Shown piece by piece: positions 48,361 through 57,419 of a stretch of DNA of 64,000 nt (within the stretch, counting starts at the first letter, position 1; every line of letters begins with the position of its first letter). Both the position numbers and the translations under genes were made by a program. The DNA comes from DATKZS01 sp035527835 [NCBI: bacterium] (GTDB lineage: Bacteria > RBG-13-61-14), in contig DATKZS010000093.1 of the NCBI GenBank assembly GCA_035527835.1, positions 31,516 to 95,515 of the forward strand. The letters are read 5' to 3'. Under the pieces are notes generated by a model. That model did no database searches. It was not told the DNA's origin and saw only the letters and a program-made list of their open reading frames with translations.

Positions 48361-50700
48361 ATGAGAAAGACAATGATGATAGCGGTGCTGATTGCGCTCG
48401 GGCTGTTTGGTTTTGGGTCGCGGGCGCTGGCTGAGGATCCGCAGGAGGTCACGGGACCGGTTCCGTGGGTAAGCGATGTTAGCGGGAAGGCCAACTCGCT
48501 GCTGCTCAAGCAGTCTGACACGGACTGGTTCGAGGCCACGCAGAACACGCCGATTGGCGAGGGCGACATGGTGTGGCAGGACCAGGGCGGCGAGTCGGAG
48601 ATTTACGTGGGCCAGGGCACGTACCTTCGCCTGGGTGAGGACTCAGGCGTCCAGTTCACGAAGCTTGCCGACGACGAGGTGCGGGTTACTCTGACCAAGG
48701 GCAAGGTTGTCGCGGCCTCCGGCGGCGCTCCGCTGATGCTGGACATTCCGGGCCAGACGGTGGTGCTGAACACGGGCGACCGTGCGCGGGTGGACGTGGC
48801 TGACGACGGCGCGAGCCGGGTGACGGCGAGCGGCGGCAAGGTCGAGGTTGACGGCCCGCGCGGCCGGTTCAACCTGAACCCCGGCCAGTCCTTGAGCGCG
48901 GACGCGAGCGGCGACAGCGTGCAGCTCGTTCGGAGCAGCGGCCGCGACCAGTTGGATAAGTGGAGCGACCAGCGCGACCAGCAGCTCGCGGCGGCGGCGC
49001 CTCCTCCGGCGGCGGTGGCGGGTTATATGCCGGAGCCGGCGGCGGCGGAGATGGCGGCCAACGGCGTGTGGGTGAATGACCCGACTTACGGCTATGTGTG
49101 GCGTCCGCGCGTGGTGGTGGGCTGGACCCCGTACCGTGACGGCCGGTGGGTGTGGCGTCCGGCGTGGGGCTGGACCTGGGTGAGTTACGAGCCGTGGGGC
49201 TGGTATCCGTACCATTACGGCCGGTGGGTCCTGGTGACCGGCGGATGGGTGTGGGCCCCGGTCCATGTGGTGCACACGCACTGGAGCCCGGCGCTGGTGT
49301 TCTGGGTCGAGGGACCGGACTACATCGCGTGGCAGCCGATCCCTTATGACGTGGTGACGGTGGGCGTGTTCTTCAGCTTCGGGCCGAGTCATTATGACCG
49401 CTACATTGACCATCGGTGCATGACGGTGGTGCGCTATAACGATTTCGGGCGCGGCCATTACGGGCGTTACGTGCGGCCGTGGCCGGGCAATTGCGGGAGC
49501 TCGTGCAAGGTTGTGCGGAACCCGTACCGTGAGATCTCGCGGCACCTGGACGTTGACTATAACGCTCGCACGCCGCGGCCCAACGGCTACGTGAGCCGTG
49601 ACCGGCGGCCCAGCGACACCAGGGTGTACGCGCACAACCGGCCCGTTGCCGGCAGCCGAGACACCAGGGTGGCGCGGGTGGATTACGGCAGCCGCGCCGC
49701 GAACCCCCGCAACAACGACGTGCGCGACAATCCCCGCAGCATGACCGGCAAAGAGCGGCCGGAAGTGAACAACGGACGCGCGGTGGGTAATAACGACAAC
49801 CGGCCCACCGTGAACGGCAGGAACACGGGCAACACCGGCGAGCGGCAGCACCCGACGGTGAAAACAAGGACCACCGGCAACGGCGCCGGCAATGACGCGC
49901 GCAACGTCTCCGACCGGATGCATCCGACGGTCCCGTCGAACCGCAGCTATGGCTACAAGACCGGCGACAACAACCGTGTGGCCCCGGGCCGCGGCCAGTC
50001 TCCGGCGGTGAACAATGGCAACAACGGCAACAAGGGCAGCGGCCGCACGGAGGCGAGGCCGACGACGAACTACCAGTACCGCAACGATCGCAACAACAGC
50101 GCGACACGCGCTCCGAAAACCGAGACCCGGCTGCCCATGAACTACGGCCGTGACGAGCGCGGCAACCTGGTCGAGGTCCCCTCCAACCTGAACGGCGGCG
50201 CCCGGACCGGCAATGGCGGGAACACGGCCACCCGTCCGCAGAACAGCGTGGCGCCAAACCGCGCGTTGAGCGGTGGGCAGAGGCCGAGCACGCATTACGG
50301 ATACGACGGCAACAACGGCGCGCGCGGCGCCACCAATACCTACCGCGCTCCGGCCGCCAACAACGTCCCGGCAACCAACAGAGTCCCGGCGGCCAAGCCG
50401 GCGCCGCAGACCCGTACTTATTCAGCGCCTCCGGCCAATACCAACGTTAACCGCAACGCGGCCCCCGCGCGCGGCTCCTATAACAGCGCGCCCCGGGCCA
50501 GCGCCCCGGCGCCCGGCAACAACCCGAGCCGCAGCACTCCGGCTCCGAGCTACAACCAAAACCGCGGCTCCTCGTCTTCCAGCTCCTCGGTTTCGCGCCC
50601 CTCAACTTCACGCTCCTCGGCCCCGGCCCGGAGCAGCAACTCCAACCGGTCGTCTGGTGGCCGCTCCGGAGGAGGCCGTTCCAACAGCAGGAACAAATGA
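48361..50700 (+). CDS. Secreted FecR-domain / DUF6600 protein with low-complexity tail
   Basis: 779 residues. ATG 48361 begins a signal peptide (MRKTMMIAVLIALGLFGFGS, cleaved near ALA). Residues about 30-190 form a FecR-like domain (GEGDMVWQDQGGESEIYVGQ and GGAPLMLDIPGQTVVLNTGD). A Trp/Tyr-rich DUF6600 region (about 220-350) has repeated GRWVW and GWxPY units. The last 380 residues are Asn/Arg/Pro/Ser-rich and disordered, with several HPTV and TTNYQYRN-like short repeats. The protein is likely surface or periplasmic; its function is unknown. The C-terminal composition differs strongly from neighbouring genes. A sigma54-type promoter upstream and a terminator downstream make it a single-gene unit. 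Confidence 0.8.
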   Translation: MRKTMMIAVLIALGLFGFGSRALAEDPQEVTGPVPWVSDVSGKANSLLLKQSDTDWFEATQNTPIGEGDMVWQDQGGESEIYVGQGTYLRLGEDSGVQFTKLADDEVRVTLTKGKVVAASGGAPLMLDIPGQTVVLNTGDRARVDVADDGASRVTASGGKVEVDGPRGRFNLNPGQSLSADASGDSVQLVRSSGRDQLDKWSDQRDQQLAAAAPPPAAVAGYMPEPAAAEMAANGVWVNDPTYGYVWRPRVVVGWTPYRDGRWVWRPAWGWTWVSYEPWGWYPYHYGRWVLVTGGWVWAPVHVVHTHWSPALVFWVEGPDYIAWQPIPYDVVTVGVFFSFGPSHYDRYIDHRCMTVVRYNDFGRGHYGRYVRPWPGNCGSSCKVVRNPYREISRHLDVDYNARTPRPNGYVSRDRRPSDTRVYAHNRPVAGSRDTRVARVDYGSRAANPRNNDVRDNPRSMTGKERPEVNNGRAVGNNDNRPTVNGRNTGNTGERQHPTVKTRTTGNGAGNDARNVSDRMHPTVPSNRSYGYKTGDNNRVAPGRGQSPAVNNGNNGNKGSGRTEARPTTNYQYRNDRNNSATRAPKTETRLPMNYGRDERGNLVEVPSNLNGGARTGNGGNTATRPQNSVAPNRALSGGQRPSTHYGYDGNNGARGATNTYRAPAANNVPATNRVPAAKPAPQTRTYSAPPANTNVNRNAAPARGSYNSAPRASAPAPGNNPSRSTPAPSYNQNRGSSSSSSSVSRPSTSRSSAPARSSNSNRSSGGRSGGGRSNSRNK

Positions 50701-50723
50701 CCTGAGGCCATGAGGTCATAGCG

Positions 50724-50752
50724 CAAGGGCACGGCCGGACGCCGTGCCCTTG
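50724..50752 (+). terminator. Hairpin terminator after the FecR/DUF6600 gene
   Basis: CAAGGGCACGGC (50724-50735) pairs perfectly with 50741-50752 around a 5-nt loop. The following T tract is weak (GAAGTTTAT). Confidence 0.6.
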
Positions 50753-50800
50753 AAGTTTATCCGGGGCACGTTCATAATCTTGCGGGAAGGAGCGTAAGAT

Positions 50801-51451
50801 ATGCAAAGCCTGCTTAGCGATGCCGAGGTCCGGGTGTTGGGGTGCCTGCTCGAGAAGGAGATGAGCACGCCCGAGTATTATCCGCTGTCCCTGAACGCTC
50901 TGGTTAATGCTTGCAACCAGAAGAACAACCGCGACCCGGTGGCGGCCTATGACGAGACCACGGTGGCGCGGGCGCTGGAGGGCCTCAAGCAGAAGCAGCT
51001 GGTGTACCAGTCGTCCGGCGCGCGCGTGCCCAAGTACGGGCACAACTTTACAAAGCAGAGCAAGATGGTACCGGCGGAGGCCGCGGTAATGTGCGAACTC
51101 ATGCTGCGCGGCCCGCAGACGCCCGGAGAGCTGCGCTCGCGCACCGAGCGGCTGCACAAGTTCGGCGCGCTTGAAGAGGTCGAGCACGCGCTCGATGACC
51201 TTGTCGAGATGAAGTTCATCGTCAAGCTCCCGCGCCAGCCCGGGCGCAAGGAATCGCGCTACGCCCACCAGCTCATGGGCGAGATCAAGATCGAGGAGCT
51301 GGCGCCCGAGGCCCGCGTCGAGCCGGCCATGGCCGCGGTCCGCGCCGAGAACGACCGGATGGCGGAGCTTGCTCAAGAAATAAAGGAGCTGCGCACCCAA
51401 CTCGATGAGCTCAGGCAGGCGTTCGCGGATTTCAAGAAGCAGTTCGAGTAA
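50801..51451 (+). CDS. YceH family protein (DUF480)
   Basis: 216 residues with AAGGAG before the ATG. The start LLSDAEVRVLGCLLEKEMST and PLSLNALVNACNQKNNRDPV are diagnostic of YceH, a tandem winged-helix protein. The C-terminal 40 residues form a coiled coil (ENDRMAELAQEIKELRTQL). It is often found near envelope genes; its exact role is unknown. Confidence 0.9.
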   Translation: MQSLLSDAEVRVLGCLLEKEMSTPEYYPLSLNALVNACNQKNNRDPVAAYDETTVARALEGLKQKQLVYQSSGARVPKYGHNFTKQSKMVPAEAAVMCELMLRGPQTPGELRSRTERLHKFGALEEVEHALDDLVEMKFIVKLPRQPGRKESRYAHQLMGEIKIEELAPEARVEPAMAAVRAENDRMAELAQEIKELRTQLDELRQAFADFKKQFE

Positions 51452-51494
51452 GTTGAGCCTGCCACGCTGGACGAGGCCTTCGGAAGCTCCGCGG

Positions 51495-52637
51495 TCAAGG
51501 GCTTGCATCACCCTTGAACCTGGCGGCGTATGACGCGGTCAGGTCAAGGTAGGTTTCTCCCAGCTCCTGGCTCGGCTCGATCTCGCTGCCTTCATACCAC
51601 TCGTTGAAGCTGGTGATCAGGACCCAGTCGGGTTCGGCGGCCAGGGCCTTTTCCCAAATTTGTTCATAGGTCTTTCCATCTTTTCGCTCGAGGCGGACGC
51701 CGGGCCGGCCGGGGACCAGCCGCTCATCATAGCCCGGGATCACGGTCACGGCCGCGCTCCGGCCGGAGCAGCGGGCGCGCTGCACAAACCCGCGGTAATC
51801 AACCAGCCAGGGCGCGAGGATTTTCAGCTCGTACACCTGGTTGTAAAAATGCACCTGGTCAAAAACTTTCGGAACCAGCGGGTCAAGGAAAGTCGTGGCC
51901 GCGTCGGCGGAGAGGAACAACTCCATCTCCGGGCGGAGCTGGGCGATGATTTGCGGCCACTCGCCCATTCCATGCAGCATGGCCCGGATGTAAACGAACA
52001 CCACCGGACGGCCGTCCGCCCGAAGATAGGAGGGATGAGAAAAATAACGGGAATGGAGCCAGCGGAAATCATCCAGGGCCGCTTTGACCTTCTCCGGCCC
52101 CTTCATCTCATCGCAGGTCCAGCCCCGGCAGCCCGGAATCATCTCGTAGTACACGGCGATCTTGAATCCCGGCGCATGCTCCCCGGCCTCGTCAAGCACC
52201 AGGGCCAGCGCCGCATCGGTCTGGTCGCCCCGTCCCCACCAGCTCACGACCCAGCCGTCAATCCCCGCCCGCCGCGACTCGTCAAGGTGCCTTCTCACCA
52301 CTTCCGGATTCAAGGAGTCGTAAAGTCCGCCCGCGGGCAGGCGCGGCGTGTTCTTGTTCTCGGCGCACCTCTTGTCCCGGTCCTCGTATTGAAGTCCCCC
52401 GAAGTTCCAGGTGCAGTATCCGCTGTCCTCAATTGTCCGGTACCACGGATAATAAAAGGCCAGGACCAATTTCTGTTCGGCCCCTGCCGATGCCGTTAAT
52501 CCGGGTACCGGAACGGCCAGACAGGCTAATAAAATAATGATGCTCACAACGGAAGATCTTATTAAGCATTCCCTTGCCACGCTTGAATTTCTTTTCATGA
52601 CCGCTTCCATCGTATGAATGATTAATACCGGTTTCAT
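51495..52637 (-). CDS. GH99/GH71-like glycoside hydrolase, exported
   Basis: 380 residues. A hydrophobic segment (SVVSIIILLACLAVPVPG) serves as signal sequence. Family blocks are LAFYYPWYRTIEDSGY, GIDGWVVSWWGRGDQTDAAL and LITSFNEWYEGSEIEPS, the last carrying the acidic pair typical of endo-alpha-mannosidase-like enzymes. ATG 52637 is 9 nt after the UbiA stop and has AGAAGG inside the end of that gene; ATG 52598 would give a shorter, more typical signal peptide. The substrate is probably an alpha-linked glycan outside the cytoplasm. Confidence 0.75.
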   Translation of the reverse strand: MKPVLIIHTMEAVMKRNSSVARECLIRSSVVSIIILLACLAVPVPGLTASAGAEQKLVLAFYYPWYRTIEDSGYCTWNFGGLQYEDRDKRCAENKNTPRLPAGGLYDSLNPEVVRRHLDESRRAGIDGWVVSWWGRGDQTDAALALVLDEAGEHAPGFKIAVYYEMIPGCRGWTCDEMKGPEKVKAALDDFRWLHSRYFSHPSYLRADGRPVVFVYIRAMLHGMGEWPQIIAQLRPEMELFLSADAATTFLDPLVPKVFDQVHFYNQVYELKILAPWLVDYRGFVQRARCSGRSAAVTVIPGYDERLVPGRPGVRLERKDGKTYEQIWEKALAAEPDWVLITSFNEWYEGSEIEPSQELGETYLDLTASYAARFKGDASP

Positions 52638-52646
52638 GGCCTTCTT

Positions 52647-53705
52647 CTATATAAAAATCGCCGCCAGCACCAGCCCCAGCACGAACCATCCGCCGGCGAC
52701 GCGGACCCACCAGACGCCCCAGGCCACGTACCACAGGGGCCAGAGGGGATAGGACTCGATGGGCTTTGACGGGTCGAAGCGGGCGCGCAGGTCGGCGGGG
52801 ATGACGTCCTCGGCCATGGCGAAGGCCTCCGAGGCGGTGGCCGGCACGGGCTGGCTCAGGGTGTGGATGAAGCGACTGGCGCGCGGAATGGTGACCAGGG
52901 CGAGGAGCGCGGGCCAGGGCAGGAAGCCCATCGCTGTCAGCGCCGTGATGATGAGGTAATAGCTCCACACCATGATCATGGTGAGGCTGCGGCCGCCCTT
53001 GTCGCCGAGCACGACCGGCAGCGTGCGCACACCCTTTTCCCGGTCCTTGTCCGCCTTGTCCAGGTGCTTGCCCATGAGCACGGCGGAAACGCCGATGCCG
53101 TAGGGCACGGTGGCGAGAATGATGGGCCAGGACAGCGTGCCCGCCATCACGTAGTAAGTTCCGCCGATCATCAGCGGTCCCCAGATCAGGAAGATGGCCA
53201 GCTCGCCCAGCCCGCGGTGCTTGAGCTTGAGCGGCGGGGCCACGTAGAACACGCTGAAGGCGAGCCCGGCCACGGCAAAGGCCAGCACGGGCCAGCCAAC
53301 GAGCCTGGTGAGATAGATGGCGATGGCGAGGTCAAGGACGTTCATGAGCACGATGGCGCCGATCAGCCCCTCTTTACTGACCAGGTTGTCGAGGATGGGA
53401 TGGGGAGCGTAGTTGGCGCGCGGGTAGTCCTTGGTGTCCACGCCGCCGAGCACGTCGAAGAGGTCGTTCACCATGTTATTGGAGGCGTGGCCGAGCACGA
53501 GGCCCACGGCCACCAGCAGCAACAGGCCCCAATGAAACGGCGCGGCCGCGTACACGGCGGCGAGCAGGCCGCCGATCAGGGCCGAGATCAGGGTCATGGA
53601 GAACACGCAGGAGCGGGTGATGATGAGCCACTTGCTTATCGGGTCCATCCTCGCGCCTTCCGGCAGATTGCAGGTCCGTATCGCCTCGATCCAATTGCGC
53701 CACAT
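52647..53705 (-). CDS. UbiA-family prenyltransferase
   Basis: 352 residues with AGAGGAGGG before the ATG and eight to nine membrane segments. The first Asp-rich motif is NNMVNDLFDVLGGVDTKD and the second is DKADKDREKGVRTLP, both needed for Mg-prenyl diphosphate binding. The protein is longer than MenA or UbiA because of a C-terminal extension. The aromatic or lipid acceptor is unknown. It is co-directional with the glycosidase downstream. Confidence 0.85.
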   Translation of the reverse strand: MWRNWIEAIRTCNLPEGARMDPISKWLIITRSCVFSMTLISALIGGLLAAVYAAAPFHWGLLLLVAVGLVLGHASNNMVNDLFDVLGGVDTKDYPRANYAPHPILDNLVSKEGLIGAIVLMNVLDLAIAIYLTRLVGWPVLAFAVAGLAFSVFYVAPPLKLKHRGLGELAIFLIWGPLMIGGTYYVMAGTLSWPIILATVPYGIGVSAVLMGKHLDKADKDREKGVRTLPVVLGDKGGRSLTMIMVWSYYLIITALTAMGFLPWPALLALVTIPRASRFIHTLSQPVPATASEAFAMAEDVIPADLRARFDPSKPIESYPLWPLWYVAWGVWWVRVAGGWFVLGLVLAAIFI

Positions 53706-53776
53706 GACAGTCCCTCCTCTCGTCTTTTATTGTTGCATCGCGGGGAGGAAACGGCAAGCGCTGAGCCCCTTTCCCG

Positions 53777-53853
53777 GGGGTAGGACAGATTCTTGTCTGT
53801 CCGGCTCTGCACGGGGTGAAAGCCGCTGGACAGGCAGGAATGCCTGTCCTACC
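53777..53853. repeat. Pair of REP-like hairpins, CA-YTCY-TG family, copy 3
   Basis: The first hairpin has GGACAGA (53783-53789) pairing with TCTGTCC (53796-53802). The second has GGACAGGCA (53828-53836), loop GGAA, then TGCCTGTCC. The outer flanks GGTAGGACAG and CTGTCCTACC also pair, making one larger foldback in the gap upstream of the ferredoxin gene. Confidence 0.7.
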
Positions 53854-53900
53854 ATGTTTAAGATGTCTCTGAAATAAAGCTCATAAGGAGACGATGGAAC

Positions 53901-54977
53901 ATGAAGAAGTCCAAGGTATTTTTCGCGCCGCTCCCGGACGGGGCTTCGGCGGCGGAGCAGGCGGCGGCGCTCGGGCGGGTGATGGAGGCCACGGGTTTTG
54001 TGAAGCGATTGAAGAAGCTCGACATGGTGGCGATCAAGCTGCACGTGGGGGAGCGCAACAACACGACGCACGTGAAGCCGGAGCTGGCGGCGGCGGCGGT
54101 CGCTCTGGTGAAGAAGGCCAAGGCGCAGGCGTTTTTGACCGACACCTCGACGCTGTATAAGGGGAAGCGGGAGAACGCGATCAAGCACGCGCTGCACGCT
54201 AACGAGCACGGGTTCACGGTGGAGGTCACGGGCGCGCCGTTCATCGCGCTGGACGGGCTGTCGGGGACCGACGAGGTCGAGCTGGAGGTAGGCGGCGAGC
54301 TGCATCAGCGGGTGAAGGTGGCGGGCCAGGTGCTGCTGGTTGACGCGCTGGTAGTGATCTCTCACGCCACCGGCCACATCGCCACCGGCCTGGGCGCGGC
54401 GATCAAGAACGTGGGCATGGGCTTGAGCTCGCGGGCGGGCAAGATGCGGCAGCACAGCAAGATCACGCCGGAAGTTATCGTGAAGAAGTGCACGGACTGC
54501 GGCAAGTGCCGGAAATGGTGCCCGACCCAGGCGATCAGCGCGGCGGAGGGGGCGTCATTCATTGACCGCGGCAAGTGCATCGGTTGCGGCGAGTGCATCG
54601 CGGTGTGCCGCTTCGGCGCGATCAAGTTCGACTACCGCATCGAGTCGCCGGTGCTGCAGAAGAGCATGGCCGAGCACGCGGCGGCGGTGGTGAGGCGCTT
54701 CGCGGACAAGGCGGTTTACGTGAACGTGCTCGCGGACATGACCAAGGACTGCGACTGCTTCGACATTGCGCAGAAGAAGATCGTCCCGGACGTGGGCGTG
54801 CTCGCGTCCACCGACATCGTGGCCGCGGACCAGGCCACCCTCGACCTCACCGCCAAGGCCCACGGCAAGGACCTCTCCAGAATCTCGTACCCCAGGTACG
54901 ATCCCACCATCCAGATCGTCCACGCGGAGAAGATGGGGCTGGGGACTCGCGAATATCTGATAGAGCAAATGTCCTGA
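53901..54977 (+). CDS. DUF362 domain protein with two 4Fe-4S clusters
   Basis: 358 residues. The N-terminal DUF362 part (KLHVGERNNTTHVKPE and TDTSTLYKGKRENAIKHA) is followed by ferredoxin motifs CTDCGKCRKWC and CIGCGECIAVC at about residues 195-235. A C-terminal region returns to DUF362. Such proteins are cytoplasmic iron-sulfur proteins of unknown reaction. AAGGAG lies 11 nt before the ATG. It converges with the cytochrome genes across a two-way terminator. Confidence 0.85.
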   Translation: MKKSKVFFAPLPDGASAAEQAAALGRVMEATGFVKRLKKLDMVAIKLHVGERNNTTHVKPELAAAAVALVKKAKAQAFLTDTSTLYKGKRENAIKHALHANEHGFTVEVTGAPFIALDGLSGTDEVELEVGGELHQRVKVAGQVLLVDALVVISHATGHIATGLGAAIKNVGMGLSSRAGKMRQHSKITPEVIVKKCTDCGKCRKWCPTQAISAAEGASFIDRGKCIGCGECIAVCRFGAIKFDYRIESPVLQKSMAEHAAAVVRRFADKAVYVNVLADMTKDCDCFDIAQKKIVPDVGVLASTDIVAADQATLDLTAKAHGKDLSRISYPRYDPTIQIVHAEKMGLGTREYLIEQMS

Positions 54978-54985
54978 TTGGAAAA

Positions 54986-55021
54986 AGCAGGCCCCGGTAC
55001 CGATTGATCCCGGGGCCTGCT
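54986..55021. terminator. Bidirectional terminator
   Basis: AGCAGGCCCCGG (54986-54997) pairs perfectly with 55010-55021 around a 12-nt loop. An A-run on the left gives a T-tract for the minus-strand genes; TCTT follows on the right. Confidence 0.75.
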
Positions 55022-55045
55022 CAGTCTTACCTCAAGATCGCAGTA

Positions 55046-56245
55046 TCAGAAAACAAAATCCATTCTTACGGTATAGAAGTTTTCCACGGCCTCCTGGCGG
55101 CGGACCATGTTCTGCTGCTTGCGTTGCGAATACTCGAAGTGAAGGGCCAGATTGTCCTGCGGATAATACCTTATCGCGCCGGTCCAGCGGGTGATGTCCC
55201 GGTCCTGCTTGACGGGTGCGTTCACCCAGTCGTAACGGACCAGGCCCACGAAGTTGGTGGCCGGCAGAACGCTTAGCTCGGCGAAGCCGCCCTCGAAGGA
55301 CACGGGCTTGGCGGCGCCCCACAGCCTGCGGTTGTCCTGCCCCGTCAGGTACTGGGCAGTGAGGTTGATCTGCATGAAGTTGAGGCTTGCATCCACCGCC
55401 ACCCGGCTGAAGGGCTGGCGCGAGTCGCGGGGCATTAGCGCGGGGTCCGGCCGCGCCGATCCCCAATATCCGGTGACTCCGATCCTCTGCCCCGCGGTCT
55501 GTCCCTCTCCTTGTCCCAGGACCGCGGCCATCCGGACATAGTAGTCGGTCGGGCCGTCATCGGGGTCGTTGGTGGGCGATCCGTTGACGTATCCGGCGGC
55601 GTAGCTCAAGCCGTATCCATAACCGGTGACCTCGATTCCCTCCTGGGTCTCGGAAAAGACCATCCCATTGGGCGCGCCGACGTCATAGATTTCGCAGGGT
55701 GAGAACGCCAGGTTGCGCTTGACGCTGACGGCGGCATATGCCGGTTCGAAGCGGCCGGCGCGGACGTTGAGCCAGGTCGAGGCCAGGTTGGAGAAGATGA
55801 CGTTGGCCATCTCGACCGTTCCGTCCTGTCCCTGTACTCCGCGTGAGGCGTTGATCTGGGGCGGGTAGATCAGGAAGTAGCCGATGTTGCGGCCGATGAG
55901 CCCTCCGGAGAGGAGGTCGAGACCGTTGACCTCGAAGCGCCGCGTGTCAATTGCGCCGGGGGTGCGGATATAGGAGTCGTTGTTGTAACCGGCGCTGACG
56001 CGCGCGGCAAAGGGGGGCGGGCTTTCCAGGACGGTCTTGTCTTCGTTTTCGCGGCCGGGGATCTGGTAGCCGTTCTGGCGGTAGCGCCATCCGAAATCGT
56101 TGAGCCGGGGAAAATTGGAATGGCACATGGTGCAGTTAAAGCCGTACTTGCGGGCGAAGACGGGGATCGCCGGCGACTCGCCGGGCCAGAGGGAGATTAT
56201 AAAAGCCGCGATCAACAGCCATGCGATCTTGCGCGTAATATTCAT
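55046..56245 (-). CDS. Monoheme porin-cytochrome fusion (Cyc2-like layout)
   Basis: 399 residues with AAGGAGG before the ATG. A signal peptide ends near PGESPA, followed by AIPVFARKYGFNCTMCHSNF with one CxxCH (Cys38, Cys41, His42). The remaining 340 residues alternate as barrel strands and end in the aromatic residue of VRMDFVF. A short N-terminal heme-c segment plugged into a beta barrel is the architecture of Cyc2 (iron oxidisers) and related uncharacterised porins with the FAR-x5-CxxCH start. It lies 27 nt after the diheme peroxidase gene, so electrons could pass between the two. Iron oxidation is not implied by the sequence alone. Confidence 0.65.
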   Translation of the reverse strand: MNITRKIAWLLIAAFIISLWPGESPAIPVFARKYGFNCTMCHSNFPRLNDFGWRYRQNGYQIPGRENEDKTVLESPPPFAARVSAGYNNDSYIRTPGAIDTRRFEVNGLDLLSGGLIGRNIGYFLIYPPQINASRGVQGQDGTVEMANVIFSNLASTWLNVRAGRFEPAYAAVSVKRNLAFSPCEIYDVGAPNGMVFSETQEGIEVTGYGYGLSYAAGYVNGSPTNDPDDGPTDYYVRMAAVLGQGEGQTAGQRIGVTGYWGSARPDPALMPRDSRQPFSRVAVDASLNFMQINLTAQYLTGQDNRRLWGAAKPVSFEGGFAELSVLPATNFVGLVRYDWVNAPVKQDRDITRWTGAIRYYPQDNLALHFEYSQRKQQNMVRRQEAVENFYTVRMDFVF

Positions 56246-56272
56246 GGTCTTCCTCCTTGCTCCGGGGCCGGT

Positions 56273-57277
56273 TCAGGGCAGCACCGGCGGTTCGACCTTG
56301 GGCACGGGCCCGGTCAGGGACTCCATGAACGCCACCAGGTCTTCCTTCTCCTGCCGGGTCAGGTTGAGGGGCAGGACGAGCGGATCAAGGTTCGGGTTCC
56401 TGGCGCCGCCCTTGTTATAGAGCTCGATCACGTCCATCAGGGTGGCTTCGGAACCGTCATGAAGATAGGGAGGGGTCTCGGCCACGTTGCGCAAGCCGGG
56501 TGTTTTGAAGCGGCCGCGGTCTTTGGGGTCATTGGTGACCTTTTCGCGTCCGATGTCGGGATCGGGCTTGTCCATGCCCACGCCGAGGTTATGGAAGGAT
56601 TGGTCGGAAAACGTGGGCCCGCTGTGGCAGGGCGTGCAATGGGCCTTGCCGTTGAACAGCTTCATGCCCCGCTCCGCGCCGGCGCTCAATGCGGTCTTGT
56701 CTCCGGCCAGATATTTGTCATAGGGTGAGGGGCCGGAGATGATGGTGCGCTCGAACGAGGCAATGGCCTTGCCGATGCCCTCGGTGGTGACGTCCGTGCC
56801 GAATACGGCCTGGAACTGCTCGCGGTAGCCGGGGATGGCGTTGAGCTTCCTCACCACGTTGTCGAGGGTCTCGCCCATCTCGATGGGATTGGCGATGGGC
56901 CCCAGGGCCTGCTCTTCCAGGGACCCGGCGCGCCCGTCCCAGAACTGGAATTTCATGTAGGCGGCGTCAATGATGGAGCCGGAGTTGCGGCCCCCGACCT
57001 GGCCTTTGATGCCGGTATCGGTGGGAGCGCGGTGGGCCCATCCGGTTTCGGGGATGTGGCAGGTGGCGCAACTTACGGTGTTGTCGGCGGAGAGGCGGGT
57101 GTCGAAGTAGAGTTGCTTGCCGAGCCGGATTTTGGGGTCGGTCTGCGGGTTGTCCGGCAAGACCGGGACCGAGGGCAACATGCCGTTTTGCAGGAACTGT
57201 CCTTCGCCCCGGGCCAGGAGACCTCCAAGGAAAATCGCGCCGGCCAGGAGCACTGAGGCCATAATCAGTCTCTTCAT
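56273..57277 (-). CDS. Diheme cytochrome c peroxidase / MauG family
   Basis: 334 residues from ATG 57277 (AAGGAGGG upstream); a further in-frame ATG upstream is unlikely. The signal peptide is followed by heme site 1 (SCATCH, Cys70-His74) and heme site 2 (HCTPCH, Cys214-His218). LGKQLYFDTRLS, NRNSG-type GGRNSGSIIDA and FKTPGLRNVAETPPYLHDGS are family blocks. These periplasmic enzymes reduce hydrogen peroxide or carry out MauG-like oxidation. Confidence 0.92.
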   Translation of the reverse strand: MKRLIMASVLLAGAIFLGGLLARGEGQFLQNGMLPSVPVLPDNPQTDPKIRLGKQLYFDTRLSADNTVSCATCHIPETGWAHRAPTDTGIKGQVGGRNSGSIIDAAYMKFQFWDGRAGSLEEQALGPIANPIEMGETLDNVVRKLNAIPGYREQFQAVFGTDVTTEGIGKAIASFERTIISGPSPYDKYLAGDKTALSAGAERGMKLFNGKAHCTPCHSGPTFSDQSFHNLGVGMDKPDPDIGREKVTNDPKDRGRFKTPGLRNVAETPPYLHDGSEATLMDVIELYNKGGARNPNLDPLVLPLNLTRQEKEDLVAFMESLTGPVPKVEPPVLP

Positions 57278-57419
57278 TAGCGGCCCTCCTTTTCTGATCA
57301 TCCACTAATTCTGAAAATCCGAGCCATGCGTCAGACGAGATGTCTTATGTTAATGTTATCTCTCGTACCCCATGTAATGTATGTACAGTTGAGATTAAAG
57401 CAAGCCCTGCCTTGTAATT

